A stretch of 64,000 nucleotides of DNA from Listeria ivanovii subsp. ivanovii (GTDB lineage Bacteria; Bacillota; Bacilli; Lactobacillales; Listeriaceae): positions 2,855,551 through 2,919,550 of the forward strand of contig NZ_LT906478.1 of NCBI RefSeq assembly GCF_900187025.1, given 5' to 3'. The translations under genes and the position numbers were made by a program. Shown here piece by piece: positions 1-8,765 of this stretch. The number at the start of each line of letters is the position of its first letter. Position 1 is the stretch's first letter. Under the pieces are notes generated by a model. The model saw only the letters and a list, made by a program, of their open reading frames with translations, was not told the origin of the DNA and searched no databases.

Positions 1-2220
1 GCTGATGGCAAATTGGCACTTACGCCACATCCAGCCATTTTTGGCCCAAAAGAAGATAATCCATATATCAAAACTGATTTTTCTGAGAGCCAAATTGAAA
101 TGATTACACCAGTGACAGACTCGATTGACACTGTTTATGAGTGGCTTGAGAACCTTCATAACATTGTTTCCTTGCGTTCTAAAAATGAGCTGCTTTGGCC
201 TTCTAGCAACCCACCACTTTTGCCTGCTGAAAAAGATATTCCGATTGCCGAGTACAAAACCCCTGATAGCCCAGACCGGAAATACCGCGAACATTTAGCA
301 AAAGGATACGGCAAGAAAATCCAACTTTTATCTGGCATTCATTATAATTTTTCCTTTCCAGAAGTTTTGATTGATGAGCTTTACTCAAAAATCAGCCTTC
401 CAGAGGAATCAAAGCAAGACTTTAAAAATCGCTTATATTTAAAAGTCGCTAAATATTTCATGAAAAATCGCTGGTTACTAGTTTACCTGACTGGGGCTAG
501 TCCGGTTTATCTAGCCGACTTTACCCATACTAAAAACGAAGAAATTCTTGCTGATGGAAGTAGTTCTCTCCGTGACGGAATTTCGCTTCGTAACAGCAAC
601 GCCGGCTACAAAAACAAAGAAGCATTGTACGTTGATTATAATTCCTTTGATGCTTATATCTCCAGTATCTCTAATTATATTGAACAAGGTAAAATCGAAA
701 GCATGCGTGAGTTTTATAATCCCATTCGCCTGAAAAATGCCCATACAGATCAAACGGTTGAAAGCTTAGCAGAACACGGCGTGGAATATTTGGAAATCCG
801 TTCGATTGACTTAAACCCGCTTGAAGCAAACGGTATTTCCAAAGACGAACTTAACTTTATTCACTTATTTTTAATCAAAGGTTTGCTTTCCGAAGACCGA
901 GAATTATGCGAAAACAATCAACAATTAGCAGATGAAAATGAAAATAACATTGCTTTAAATGGCCTAGCGCAACCAGCTATCAAAAATTGTGATAACGAGG
1001 AAATTCCGCTTTCAGAGGCTGGATTACTAGAGCTTACGAAAATGAATGACTTTATTCGTGTCCTTCTTCCAGATGATACTTATTTCACCAGTATTATCGA
1101 AAAACAAAAAGAACGATTGCAACATCCAGAAAAAACGATTGCTTCCCAAGTAATAAATCATGCAAAAACAACTGGCTATATCAATTTCCATTTAAATCAA
1201 GCAAAAGTTTTCATGGAAGAAACCGAAGCATTAGCCTATAAACTGATTGGCGCTGAAGATATGGAGCTATCCACACAAATCATTTGGAAAGACGCCATCG
1301 CACGCGGTATCAAAGTAGATGTTCTTGACCGTGCCGAAAATTTTTTACGATTCCAAAAAGGCGATCATGTCGAATACATCAAGCAAGCAAGTAAAACTTC
1401 TAAAGATAACTATGTTTCTGTTTTGATGATGGAAAATAAAGTTGTTACCAAAATAATCCTAGCAGAAAATGGGATTCGGGTCCCATTTGGTGACAGTTTC
1501 AGTGATCCAGTCCTTGCACTTGAAGCTTATTCGCTATTTCAGGGTAAACAAATCGTCATTAAACCTAAATCCACCAATTACGGCTGGGGTATCAGTATAT
1601 TTAAAAATAATTTCTCACTAGAAGACTATCAAGAAGCCTTAAATATAGCTTTTAGTTATGATAGTTCCGTCATTATTGAAGAGTTTATACCTGGTGACGA
1701 GTATCGCTTTCTAGTAATCAACGACAAAGTAGAAGCTGTGTTAAAACGCGTCCCTGCTAATGTCACTGGTGATGGTATCCACACTATTCGCGAACTAGTG
1801 AACGAAAAAAACACGGATCCATTACGTGGAACCGATCATTTAAAACCACTTGAGAAAATTCGGACTGGTCCAGAAGAAACACTGATGCTTTCGATGCAAA
1901 AACTTTCATGGGACAGCATTCCAGAATCCGGTGAAACCATTTACTTGCGCGAAAACTCCAATGTCAGCACTGGTGGCGATAGTATTGACTATACAGCCGA
2001 AATGGATGATTACTTTAAAGAAATTGCTATTCACGCAACACAAGTGCTTGATGCCAAAATTTGTGGCGTTGATATCATTGTTCCACGTGAAACAATTAAT
2101 CGCGATAAGCATGCTATCATCGAACTTAACTTTAACCCTGCAATGCACATGCACTGCTTTCCTTATCAAGGCGAGCAGAAAAAAATTGGTGATAAGATTT
2201 TAGATTTCTTGTTTGATTAA
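1..2220 (+). CDS. gshF: Bifunctional glutamate-cysteine ligase / glutathione synthetase GshF, 5' end outside window
   Basis: Makes glutathione in two ATP-dependent steps in the cytoplasm: gamma-glutamylcysteine from Glu and Cys, then addition of Gly. The frame is open from base 1, so the start lies upstream; 739 residues are visible and the Listeria/streptococcal enzyme is about 770 long, so only some 35-40 residues are missing. The N-terminal half is a proteobacterial-type GshA (LLSGIHYNFSF is its substrate-site region). The C-terminal third is an ATP-grasp domain with the glycine-rich loop KPKSTNYGWGIS, the IIEEFIPGDEYR segment and a metal-binding ELNFNPAMHMH end. It is one of the few genes on the plus strand, against the fork. 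A parS site lies inside it. The identification is firm. Confidence 0.96.
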   Translation, partial: ADGKLALTPHPAIFGPKEDNPYIKTDFSESQIEMITPVTDSIDTVYEWLENLHNIVSLRSKNELLWPSSNPPLLPAEKDIPIAEYKTPDSPDRKYREHLAKGYGKKIQLLSGIHYNFSFPEVLIDELYSKISLPEESKQDFKNRLYLKVAKYFMKNRWLLVYLTGASPVYLADFTHTKNEEILADGSSSLRDGISLRNSNAGYKNKEALYVDYNSFDAYISSISNYIEQGKIESMREFYNPIRLKNAHTDQTVESLAEHGVEYLEIRSIDLNPLEANGISKDELNFIHLFLIKGLLSEDRELCENNQQLADENENNIALNGLAQPAIKNCDNEEIPLSEAGLLELTKMNDFIRVLLPDDTYFTSIIEKQKERLQHPEKTIASQVINHAKTTGYINFHLNQAKVFMEETEALAYKLIGAEDMELSTQIIWKDAIARGIKVDVLDRAENFLRFQKGDHVEYIKQASKTSKDNYVSVLMMENKVVTKIILAENGIRVPFGDSFSDPVLALEAYSLFQGKQIVIKPKSTNYGWGISIFKNNFSLEDYQEALNIAFSYDSSVIIEEFIPGDEYRFLVINDKVEAVLKRVPANVTGDGIHTIRELVNEKNTDPLRGTDHLKPLEKIRTGPEETLMLSMQKLSWDSIPESGETIYLRENSNVSTGGDSIDYTAEMDDYFKEIAIHATQVLDAKICGVDIIVPRETINRDKHAIIELNFNPAMHMHCFPYQGEQKKIGDKILDFLFD
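2079..2094. other. parS site (ParB-binding), inside gshF
   Basis: TGTTCCACGTGAAACA fits the Bacillus parS consensus TGTTNCACGTGAAACA exactly; the C falls at the free position. It is the outermost of nine sites in this window and overlaps codons of the ATP-grasp domain. Confidence 0.85.
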
Positions 2221-2222
2221 TT

Positions 2223-2263
2223 AAAAAAGCTACTAAAACAAATTACGTTTTAGTAGCTTTTTA
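2223..2263. terminator. Bidirectional terminator between gshF and the convergent membrane-protein gene
   Basis: A 14-15 bp perfect stem (AAAGCTACTAAAAC paired with GTTTTAGTAGCTTT) closes a 7-base loop and has a T run on both strands. It sits between two convergent stop codons, so it can serve both genes. Confidence 0.9.
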
Positions 2264-2269
2264 TTGTAA

Positions 2270-2767
2270 TTAAGCTAAACTTTCCATTTGAGCCAAGAAT
2301 GCTTTTTGCCATTTCTTTTCGTTCAAGAATTCAATTGGAAACGATGGATCTAGTTTATGGAGAATCTCAGCCCATGCATCTGTTCGTAAAGATGAAGCTT
2401 GGCGAATCGCCATAACCCACAATATAATGGTCCCAGCAATCAATACCAAGAAAGACAGAATTCCAGTTGCTATTGCTGCTGGAATTTGGTTATTTACCGC
2501 AAAGAAAACGGCAAGCGCGCCTAAAGCAATAACCAAGACAAAAAATAATGGTATAAAAAGCAACGTTTTCTTCCGACTTGCTCGATAAGTCGAAACGCCT
2601 AATTGCTTTTCGAGTAATGCTAACTGGCGTACCGGATTTTTCTTCTTCGCAACAGGCATTGCATATTTATCTATTAGTAAATGTGCAGCCTTTACTTCTT
2701 CTTTATTGTTCTTTGGCATAAGAACAACTAAAACAATTAATAATATAATTATAACTAGTTGAATCAA
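2270..2767 (-). CDS. Small integral membrane protein of unknown function
   Basis: I do not recognise a family. The product is about 165 residues: an N-terminal hydrophobic segment (LVIIILLIVLVVLM), a basic cytosolic stretch with an AKKKNP run, two further membrane segments around residues 75-130, and a C-terminal amphipathic tail. I chose the TTG at 2767 because GGAGTG lies 6 bases upstream of it; an in-frame TTG at 2788 has no Shine-Dalgarno sequence. A TATAAT-like -10 lies at about 2801-2807 on the same strand. It stands alone between the gshF terminator and ychF, so context says nothing about its role. Confidence 0.7.
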   Translation of the reverse strand: MIQLVIIILLIVLVVLMPKNNKEEVKAAHLLIDKYAMPVAKKKNPVRQLALLEKQLGVSTYRASRKKTLLFIPLFFVLVIALGALAVFFAVNNQIPAAIATGILSFLVLIAGTIILWVMAIRQASSLRTDAWAEILHKLDPSFPIEFLNEKKWQKAFLAQMESLA

Positions 2768-2875
2768 ACAAAACACTCCTATAATCAAATTTCATATTTA
2801 ATTATAGCATTTAAAACTATTGCCAGGTTTGTAGTTTTTGTGAACGTTTGTTTTATAAATCAATTAAAAAGTACC

Positions 2876-2920
2876 AAAAAAAACAATTTCTCGACTATAC
2901 ATCTGTCAAGAAATTGTTTC
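2876..2920 (-). terminator. Terminator of ychF, overlapping a parS site
   Basis: Read on the minus strand, AAACAATTTCT pairs with AGAAATTGTTT across a 17-base loop and is followed by eight Ts. The promoter-proximal arm shares bases 2915-2920 with the parS site, so a ParB-loaded site and the ychF terminator overlap. Confidence 0.8.
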
Positions 2921-2930
2921 ACGTGAAACA
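2915..2930. other. parS site (ParB-binding), 3' of ychF
   Basis: Perfect 16-bp palindrome TGTTTCACGTGAAACA, identical to the B. subtilis parS core. It is intergenic, directly after the ychF stop codon. Confidence 0.93.
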
Positions 2931-2932
2931 TA

Positions 2933-4033
2933 TTAAACATTAAAGCGGAAATGAACTACATCTCCATCCTTCATTTCGTATTCTTTACCTTCTAAGCGAA
3001 CTTTCCCCGCTTCTTTTGCAGCTTGTTCAGAGCCATATTCAAGTAAAGCGTCATAGGCAACCACTTCGGCACGAATAAATCCTCGTTCGAAATCTGTATG
3101 GATAATTCCCGCACATTGAGGAGCTTTCATGCCTTTAATAAATGTCCAAGCACGCACTTCTTGAACTCCTGCCGTGAAGTATGTTGCAAGACCAAGTAAT
3201 GTATACGCAGAACGGATTAATTGATCTAATCCAGACTCTTCAATTCCAAGTGCTTCTAAAAATTCAACTTTATCTTCATCTTCTAATTCGGCGATTTCTT
3301 CTTCTGCACGAGCGCACACAACGATAACTTCGGAGTTTTCACCAGCTGCAAATTCGCGTACTTGTTGCACGTATTTGTTATCGTCTGGACTAGAAACATC
3401 TTCTTCACTCACGTTAGCCACATATAAAACTGGTTTTCTTGTAAGCAAGAATAAATTACGCACAATTTTCTCTTCATCGTCACTAAATTCAATCGCACGA
3501 GCTGGCTTATCATTTTCAAAAGCATCACGTAATTTAACTAAAACATTAAATTCTGCAACAGCATCTTTATCTTTTTGTTTAGAAAGCTTCTCAACACGAC
3601 CAATACGCTTCTCTACCGTTTCTAAGTCCGCTAAGATAAGTTCTAAGTTAATAGTAGAAATATCATCCAGCGGGTCTACACGACCTTCTACATGTGTGAT
3701 GTTCTCATCATCAAAACAACGCGTTACATGACAAATCGCATCTACTTGACGAATATGCGACAAAAATTTATTTCCAAGGCCTTCTCCTTTACTAGCACCC
3801 TTCACAATACCGGCAATATCCGTAAATTCAAAAGTGGTTGGAACGGTTTTTTTCGGTTTCACAAGTTCCGTTAATTTGTTTAAGCGGTGGTCAGGTACTT
3901 CAACAATCCCAACATTTGGGTCAATCGTCGCAAATGGATAGTTCGCAGCCTCTGCTCCTGCTTTCGTGATTGCATTAAAAAGTGTCGATTTCCCAACATT
4001 AGGAAGGCCGACAATACCAGCTGTAAGTGCCAT
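2933..4033 (-). CDS. ychF: Ribosome-binding GTPase/ATPase YchF (OLA1 family)
   Basis: Obg-related P-loop NTPase that in characterised members prefers ATP and binds ribosomes; involved in stress and translation control. The 366-residue product opens with MALTAGIVGLPNVGKSTLFN (G1 P-loop), carries the DIAGIVKGAS G3 region, a coiled helical insertion near residues 130-200 and a C-terminal TGS domain ending GDVVHFRFNV. The start is the ATG at 4033, preceded by AAGGAG; a longer in-frame reading to 4096 lacks such a site and exceeds the family length. In B. subtilis the same gene sits near spo0J, and that order is kept here with catalase added between. Confidence 0.96.
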   Translation of the reverse strand: MALTAGIVGLPNVGKSTLFNAITKAGAEAANYPFATIDPNVGIVEVPDHRLNKLTELVKPKKTVPTTFEFTDIAGIVKGASKGEGLGNKFLSHIRQVDAICHVTRCFDDENITHVEGRVDPLDDISTINLELILADLETVEKRIGRVEKLSKQKDKDAVAEFNVLVKLRDAFENDKPARAIEFSDDEEKIVRNLFLLTRKPVLYVANVSEEDVSSPDDNKYVQQVREFAAGENSEVIVVCARAEEEIAELEDEDKVEFLEALGIEESGLDQLIRSAYTLLGLATYFTAGVQEVRAWTFIKGMKAPQCAGIIHTDFERGFIRAEVVAYDALLEYGSEQAAKEAGKVRLEGKEYEMKDGDVVHFRFNV

Positions 4034-4138
4034 TATATATAAACTCCTTTTCATTAACTTCATTTTGAAATGCCCATCTAGTAGACATTTTTTCACTAAC
4101 GTATATTATAAAGGTTTTTCATACAAAAAGCCACCCAA

Positions 4139-4183
4139 TAAAAAAACGAAAACCCCTTAATCAGTGTGGGATTTCCGTTTTTC
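4139..4183 (-). terminator. Probable catalase terminator
   Basis: On the minus strand AAAAACGGAAATCCC pairs imperfectly with GGGGTTTTCGTTTTT and runs into Ts. It lies a few bases after the catalase stop codon and upstream of ychF. Confidence 0.65.
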
Positions 4184-4190
4184 TTTTAAC

Positions 4191-5657
4191 TTATTTTAAA
4201 TCAGCTACATATTCTGCAAGCTTAATTCCAGTGCCAACAGCTACACGTTCTGCAAATTCAGGCTCTACTTGATAGAAATTGCGCAAATTGCGAATTTTAA
4301 TATCTTCACGCACACCCTCCCAATCATCCACAATATTTTTCACAAGTGCCGCACGTTCTGCATCTGAGTAACGATTCCAAACCTCTTTAGCATGTCCAAA
4401 GTTATTCGGTTTTTCTGCTGCAAGTCGTCCAGAAATATCGCCGCGAATTTCTTGCTCAGGCTCGATATATGCTGGGTTTTCTTTTGGTTCTGTCTCATAA
4501 CTATTCGGCTCATAATTAATCGAGCTCGTTTGTTGTTTAAATGGCATATAACCATCGCGTTGGTTGTTAGCAACAACTGTTTTCGGGCTGTTAATTGGTA
4601 ATTGTAAGTAGTTCGGTCCAACGCGGTGTCTTTGCGTATCCGAGTAAGAGAACAACCGCCCTTGAAGCAAACGATCTTCAGAAGGTAACATTCCGGGTAC
4701 AAGTACACCTGGATTAAAGCCAACTGATTCTGTTTCAGCAAAAATATTATCAGGGTTACGATTTAATGTCATCGTTCCAACTAATTCATATGGAAATACA
4801 TCTTCAAACCAATCTTTTGTCGCATCAAGTGGATTGAAATCATAGTTATCCAAGTTTTTTGGATCAAGAACTTGCACATATAAGTCCCACTCAGGATAAT
4901 CTCCATTTTCAATCGCTTCATATAAGTCACGGCTAGCATGATTAAACTCTTTTGCTTGAATTTGCGCTGCTTGTTCTGTTGAAAGATTGACAATTCCAGC
5001 TTTTGGAACCCAGCGAAGTTTAACATACACTGTTTTCCCCTCAGCGTTAATCCATTTAAAAGCATGAACACTAGAACCACGAATTTCGCGATAAGACGCT
5101 GGTGTTCCTTCATCACTAAACAAGTACGTAATCATCGTTGTTGCTTCAGGTGTCAAACTAAAGAAATCCCAATAACGGTTCCCATCTTGAATATTCGTAC
5201 GTGGATCTGGCTTCAAGGAATGGATCACATCCGGAAACTTAATTGCATCACGAATAAAGAATACTGGTAAATTGTTCCCAACAAAATCGTAGTTCCCTTC
5301 TTCCGTATAAAATTTAACAGAAAAACCACGTGGGTCGCGCAAAGTTTCTGGTGAGTGCTGTCCGTGAATAACCGTTGAAAAGCGCGCAAAAACTTCTGTC
5401 TCCGTTCCTTCTTCTTGTAAAAATTTTGCTTTCGTATACTTTTTCATGCTCTTTTTCGTTACAAATTTCCCGTGCGCACCAGCACCACGAGCATGCACTA
5501 CCCGCTCTGGAACACGCTCTCTATCAAAATGCGCCAATTTCTCAATTAACACATAATCTTCTAATAAAGTTGGTCCTTTTAATCCTGCTGTCATCGAATT
5601 TTGGTTATCGCCAACTGGCACCCCTTGATTTGTTGTTAAGTTCTTTTTATCTGACAT
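4191..5657 (-). CDS. katA: Monofunctional haem catalase
   Basis: Breaks down hydrogen peroxide to water and oxygen in the cytoplasm. The 488-residue length is that of small-subunit clade 3 catalases. The distal haem-side His is in VVHARGAGAHG (His55), the distal Asn in the YDFVGNN segment near residue 127, and the proximal haem ligand Tyr in RLFSYSDTQRHRVGPNY near 338. The ATG at 5657 has GGAGG 8 bases upstream. It is monocistronic, with its own terminator and a PerR-box-like palindrome 32 bases upstream of the start, so induction by peroxide through PerR is expected. It is an insertion relative to the Bacillus yyzM-ychF order. Confidence 0.96.
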   Translation of the reverse strand: MSDKKNLTTNQGVPVGDNQNSMTAGLKGPTLLEDYVLIEKLAHFDRERVPERVVHARGAGAHGKFVTKKSMKKYTKAKFLQEEGTETEVFARFSTVIHGQHSPETLRDPRGFSVKFYTEEGNYDFVGNNLPVFFIRDAIKFPDVIHSLKPDPRTNIQDGNRYWDFFSLTPEATTMITYLFSDEGTPASYREIRGSSVHAFKWINAEGKTVYVKLRWVPKAGIVNLSTEQAAQIQAKEFNHASRDLYEAIENGDYPEWDLYVQVLDPKNLDNYDFNPLDATKDWFEDVFPYELVGTMTLNRNPDNIFAETESVGFNPGVLVPGMLPSEDRLLQGRLFSYSDTQRHRVGPNYLQLPINSPKTVVANNQRDGYMPFKQQTSSINYEPNSYETEPKENPAYIEPEQEIRGDISGRLAAEKPNNFGHAKEVWNRYSDAERAALVKNIVDDWEGVREDIKIRNLRNFYQVEPEFAERVAVGTGIKLAEYVADLK

Positions 5658-5688
5658 ATGTACATACCTCCATCAAAATAGTGTTTAT

Positions 5689-5703
5689 TTATAATTATTA
5701 TTA
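5689..5703 (-). promoter_or_regulatory. PerR-box-like operator upstream of katA
   Basis: TTATAATTATTATTA matches the Per box TTATAATNATTATAA at 14 of 15 positions, with one change near its right end. PerR is the Fur-family peroxide sensor that represses catalase in Bacillus and Listeria. The site lies where the katA promoter should be. Confidence 0.75.
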
Positions 5704-5760
5704 AATGATACTATTTATATTCTAAAGAAGGTTACCCTAAACTTCAACTAAAAGGCTTAT

Positions 5761-5798
5761 AAAAAAACAAGCCATTCATTTAGAGTAATGAATGACTT
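5761..5798 (-). terminator. Terminator of the parA-parB-DUF951 operon
   Basis: A 13-bp stem with one mismatch (CAAGTCATTCATT against AATGAATGGCTTG), a 6-base loop and a run of six Ts on the minus strand, just after the DUF951 stop codon. Confidence 0.88.
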
Positions 5799-5803
5799 GC
5801 TCT

Positions 5804-6001
5804 TTATTCTTCAGCTTTAACTAAAATCTTTTTAACTTTCCGTTCAAAATCTCGACGCGGAATCATCACACTATGCCCGCAGCCTTCACATTTAATTCGA
5901 ATATCCATCCCCATGCGGATAATCTTAAACCGATTCGTTCCACAAGGGTGAGGCTTTTTCATTTCTACAATATCATTTAAATCGAAATGCTTTTTTTCCA
6001 T
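5804..6001 (-). CDS. DUF951 family protein (YyzM-like)
   Basis: A basic protein of about 65 residues of the DUF951 family, next to parB/spo0J in many Firmicutes; no function is established. HPCGTNRFKIIRMGMDIRIKCEGCGHSVMI shows the family core, with three cysteines (one CG near residue 21, one CxxC near residues 39-42) that could bind a metal. The start is uncertain by two codons: the ATG at 6001 or the one at 6007 could use the weak AGGTTG upstream. It begins 12 bases after parB and ends at a strong terminator, so it is the last gene of the parAB operon. Confidence 0.88.
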   Translation of the reverse strand: MEKKHFDLNDIVEMKKPHPCGTNRFKIIRMGMDIRIKCEGCGHSVMIPRRDFERKVKKILVKAEE

Positions 6002-6013
6002 AAACATCACAAC

Positions 6014-6865
6014 CTATTCATCATCAAACTGAATATCTAAAATTTCTAAAATACGATCTAAATCATCATCAGATAAAAACTCAATTTCAATTTTACCTTT
6101 TTTATCCCGACGTTTAATAGATACAGCCGTTCCAAATTTATCTCGTAACTGACTTTCACTTTCACGAATAAAAATAGGAACACGCGCTGGTTTTAATGTT
6201 TCACGTGAAACATTTTCATTTAAATTAGCTACAACATCTTCTAACTGGCGAACTGTCAACTCTTGCGCCACAGCCTTTTTCGCTGTTGGGATGATATTCT
6301 TTTTAAGTTTCAGACCTAATAATACTCGACCATGACCAGCTGATAACGAGCCATCTCGCAGCATTACTTGGACTTCTTCTGGTAGTGTTAAAAGACGGAC
6401 AAAGTTAGCAATATACGGTCTGCTTTTACCAACGCGCTCTGCTAATTTGGCTTGGGTTAATCCTAATTTTTTCATTAAGAATTGGTAAGATTCCGCTTCT
6501 TCTAAAGGAGATAAATCTTCCCGTTGCAAGTTCTCAATGACAGAAAGCTCCATCATTTCTTCTTCAGTTAGATCACGGACAACTGCTGGAATTTCTTTTA
6601 ATTTAGCTTCTTTTGCTGCTCGGAATCTGCGCTCACCAACAACAATTTCATATCCTTTAGCTGTGTTTCTTAAGATGATTGGTTGTAAAACACCATGAAT
6701 TTTAATGGAATCACGTAATTCATTGATTGCTTTCGTATCAAAAATTTTACGTGGTTGGTATGGATTTGGTTTAATTTCTTTTAGAGCGATGTTTTGAACA
6801 GTTTCTTCATTTGTATCGACATTATTAAATAGCGCATTGATTCCCTTACCTAGACCCTTAGCCAT
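6014..6865 (-). CDS. parB: Chromosome-partitioning protein ParB (Spo0J)
   Basis: CTPase clamp that loads at parS, spreads on DNA and recruits SMC condensin; works with ParA in origin segregation. The 283-residue product has the N-terminal [12 protein letters not shown] motif contacted by ParA, a CTP-binding domain with [13 protein letters not shown] (C-box, GERR), a helix-turn-helix with [22 protein letters not shown] that reads parS, and a C-terminal dimer domain. The ATG at 6865 has AGGAAG 9 bases upstream and lies inside the 3' end of parA, so the two are translationally coupled. The gene carries a parS site in its own coding sequence, as spo0J does in Bacillus. Confidence 0.96.
   Translation of the reverse strand: MAKGLGKGINALFNNVDTNEETVQNIALKEIKPNPYQPRKIFDTKAINELRDSIKIHGVLQPIILRNTAKGYEIVVGERRFRAAKEAKLKEIPAVVRDLTEEEMMELSVIENLQREDLSPLEEAESYQFLMKKLGLTQAKLAERVGKSRPYIANFVRLLTLPEEVQVMLRDGSLSAGHGRVLLGLKLKKNIIPTAKKAVAQELTVRQLEDVVANLNENVSRETLKPARVPIFIRESESQLRDKFGTAVSIKRRDKKGKIEIEFLSDDDLDRILEILDIQFDDE
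6197..6212. other. parS site (ParB-binding), inside parB
   Basis: Perfect TGTTTCACGTGAAACA, in-frame within parB and encoding a NVSRET-type peptide. A parS within the parB gene is the ancestral arrangement in Firmicutes. Confidence 0.93.
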
Positions 6866-7619
6866 GTGCAACCACTTCCTTTGCTAATTCTAAATAAACT
6901 TCTGCCCCTTTGGATTTCGCATCATATAACAAAATTGGTTTCCCGTGACTAGGTGCTTCACTTAGGCGTACATTACGTGGAATAATTGTATTAAATACTT
7001 TGTTTTGGAAGTATTTTTTTACTTCTTCAATTACTTGTATTCCTAGATTTGTTCTAGCATCAAGCATTGTTAGTAGCACACCTTCAATTTGCAAATCTTC
7101 ATTAAGATGTTTTTGAACAATTCTTATTGTATTTAAAAGTTGGCTTAAACCTTCCAGTGCATAGTATTCGCATTGAACTGGAATGAGCACAGAATCTGCG
7201 GCTGTCAAAGCGTTTAAAGTCAAAAGGCCCAGCGATGGCGGACAGTCAATAATTACATAATCATAATCATCACGAATTGAGTCGATTGCCTTCTTCAATC
7301 TAATTTCACGTGAAATCGCTGGAACTAGCTCTACTTCGGCTCCTGCAAGTTGAATTGTAGCTGGAATAACGTTTAAATTATCTAGGTCTGTTTTTTGCAA
7401 CACATCTTGAATGGCTACATCGTCAACTAGTACATCATAAATACAATGTTCTATTTCACCTTTGTTTACACCAACACCACTTGAAGCATTTCCTTGTGGG
7501 TCAATATCTACTAGTAATACCTTTTTACCTAAAAAAGCTAGGCTAGAGCTTAAATTAACAGATGATGTTGTTTTACCAACCCCACCTTTTTGGTTCGCTA
7601 GTGCAATCACTTTGCTCAA
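6858..7619 (-). CDS. parA: Chromosome-partitioning ATPase ParA (Soj)
   Basis: Deviant Walker ATPase, 253 residues. [13 protein letters not shown] holds the signature lysine plus P-loop, [12 protein letters not shown] is the A' motif, and [13 protein letters not shown] is Walker B. It dimerises on ATP, binds DNA non-specifically and is stimulated by ParB; in Bacillus it also regulates DnaA. The start is a TTG at 7619 with GGTTGGTG upstream, the only initiation codon close to the P-loop. A parS site lies 160 bases upstream of the gene. Confidence 0.96.
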   Translation of the reverse strand: MSKVIALANQKGGVGKTTSSVNLSSSLAFLGKKVLLVDIDPQGNASSGVGVNKGEIEHCIYDVLVDDVAIQDVLQKTDLDNLNVIPATIQLAGAEVELVPAISREIRLKKAIDSIRDDYDYVIIDCPPSLGLLTLNALTAADSVLIPVQCEYYALEGLSQLLNTIRIVQKHLNEDLQIEGVLLTMLDARTNLGIQVIEEVKKYFQNKVFNTIIPRNVRLSEAPSHGKPILLYDAKSKGAEVYLELAKEVVAHG

Positions 7620-7778
7620 TCTTTTTCACCAACCCTTATTTTGTACCGAGATTTCCGGTTCTTTTATATTCTATTCTACCAAAAGATTTTCATTTAGTCT
7701 TACAAAAAGTAAAAATAAATTTAAATTCATGTTTTTAAAGCTAAAAAAGAACGAAAATATTGTTTTTAATTCTTAAAA

Positions 7779-7794
7779 TGTTTCACGTGAAACA
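7779..7794. other. parS site (ParB-binding), upstream of parA
   Basis: Perfect TGTTTCACGTGAAACA inside a longer inverted repeat (AAAATG...CATTTT flanks). It lies in the spacer upstream of parA, where ParB loading could also affect parAB transcription. Confidence 0.93.
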
Positions 7795-7803
7795 TTTTGA
7801 ATT

Positions 7804-7833
7804 AAAAAAAGCAATCAACCTAAGCTGATTACT
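7804..7833 (-). terminator. Terminator of the XRE-family gene
   Basis: On the minus strand AGTAATCA pairs with TGATTGCT (one G-T pair) and is followed by seven Ts, directly after the stop codon at 7842. Confidence 0.75.
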
Positions 7834-7841
7834 TTTTCTAT

Positions 7842-8600
7842 TCAATCTACAGAGAATGTGGTCTTAACGCCTAGAACTGTGCAGACTTTCTGATACATCC
7901 GAAGTGTCAAATCTGGATCACCTGCTTCTAAACGTCCAATAATTACTGGTGACAAATCGGATTTTAAAGCTAAATCCATTTGTGACCATTTCTTTTCCAT
8001 TCGTTTTGCAAATATATATTTACCTAAGCTTGCCGAAAAACTTTCTAAGTAATGAGCGATTCCTTCATTTTCTAAAGCTTGATTTTTAAGAGTTTCAAAT
8101 TGATATTCTGAATTACCAATACTTGTTTCTGCATCAATTCGGCGTAAGAAAACACGTTTTGCCTCCTCACGGTATGAACCCATTTGATCAGTGAACGGGT
8201 TTTTATCTTTAAAATAGCCTTTAACGAAGCAATAATACGTTTCATCTCCACTAAATGCAGTGAAGTAGATTAAACGACAATTTTTATCTTTAAAATGTGC
8301 CTTCATCTCTTGGATTGGTTGATCTACTGTTGTTTCGATACGAGTTGTTTGTAGTGAATAGGCTTGACTTTTACCAATAATTAGATGAACATCAGGGAGA
8401 ATTTGCTTCCCTGTACTAAGTTTTCTTGTTTCTGCTGTTTCGAGTTGTAACAGGCCTTGGAATACTAAAGTGGCCATTAGTGGTTCTTCCACAATTAAGT
8501 TTTGTAAAAAATCATACGCTTGGAACTCATTTTGTTCGTCTTTCACAAAAATGATTTTTGCCATTCGTTTCGTGATTCCACCCCTAGTTGAGTGAATCAC
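7842..8600 (-). CDS. XRE-family helix-turn-helix protein with HigB/RelE-like N-terminal part
   Basis: A protein of about 250 residues with a Cro/CI-type helix-turn-helix near residues 198-245 (RMEKKWSQMDLALKSDLSPVIIG...). The middle resembles Gp49/HigB mRNA interferases: strand pattern RLIYFTAF...YYCFVKGYF followed by a basic EEAKRVFLRR helix. That would make it a toxin and antitoxin in one chain; this is inference from pattern, not from a search. The GTG at 8600 has AAGGAGG only two bases away, and an ATG at 8564 (MAKIIFVKDEQ) is the alternative start. A perfect inverted repeat overlaps the GTG and may be an autoregulatory operator. Monocistronic, with its own terminator, between parA and the nucleoside cluster. 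Confidence 0.8.
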   Translation of the reverse strand: MIHSTRGGITKRMAKIIFVKDEQNEFQAYDFLQNLIVEEPLMATLVFQGLLQLETAETRKLSTGKQILPDVHLIIGKSQAYSLQTTRIETTVDQPIQEMKAHFKDKNCRLIYFTAFSGDETYYCFVKGYFKDKNPFTDQMGSYREEAKRVFLRRIDAETSIGNSEYQFETLKNQALENEGIAHYLESFSASLGKYIFAKRMEKKWSQMDLALKSDLSPVIIGRLEAGDPDLTLRMYQKVCTVLGVKTTFSVD

Positions 8601-8602
8601 TC
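8590..8602. promoter_or_regulatory. Inverted repeat over the start of the XRE gene
   Basis: GAGTGAATCACTC is a perfect 6-1-6 palindrome that covers the GTG initiation codon. XRE proteins often bind such sites to repress themselves; binding here would also cover the ribosome-binding region. Confidence 0.45.
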
Positions 8603-8740
8603 CCTCCTTTACAACTTTACCTATTTCTATTGTACTTTTTTCTGCTCAAAATTGCACTTATTTTCTCTAATCTTTCTGAAATACACAATGAGAGCCATTT
8701 CTATCTTCCACCAACTCAAATTGAGTCGTTTTTAAAAATT

Positions 8741-8765
8741 AAAAAAGCCGCTTACATCTGCGGCT
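8741..8765 (-). terminator. Terminator of the nucleoside salvage operon
   Basis: AGCCGC pairs with GCGGCT across an 8-base loop and runs into six Ts on the minus strand. The hairpin includes the last codons and stop of punA. Confidence 0.85.

Noticed and set aside
4340..5116. Alternative-frame proteins inside katA
   Set aside because: They lie fully within a well-conserved gene, lack initiation signals and have no family resemblance.
7303..7316. ATTTCACGTGAAAT in parA as a tenth parS site
   Set aside because: The outer G and C of the GTTTCACGTGAAAC core are both changed. It is symmetric but differs at two conserved positions, so I did not count it.
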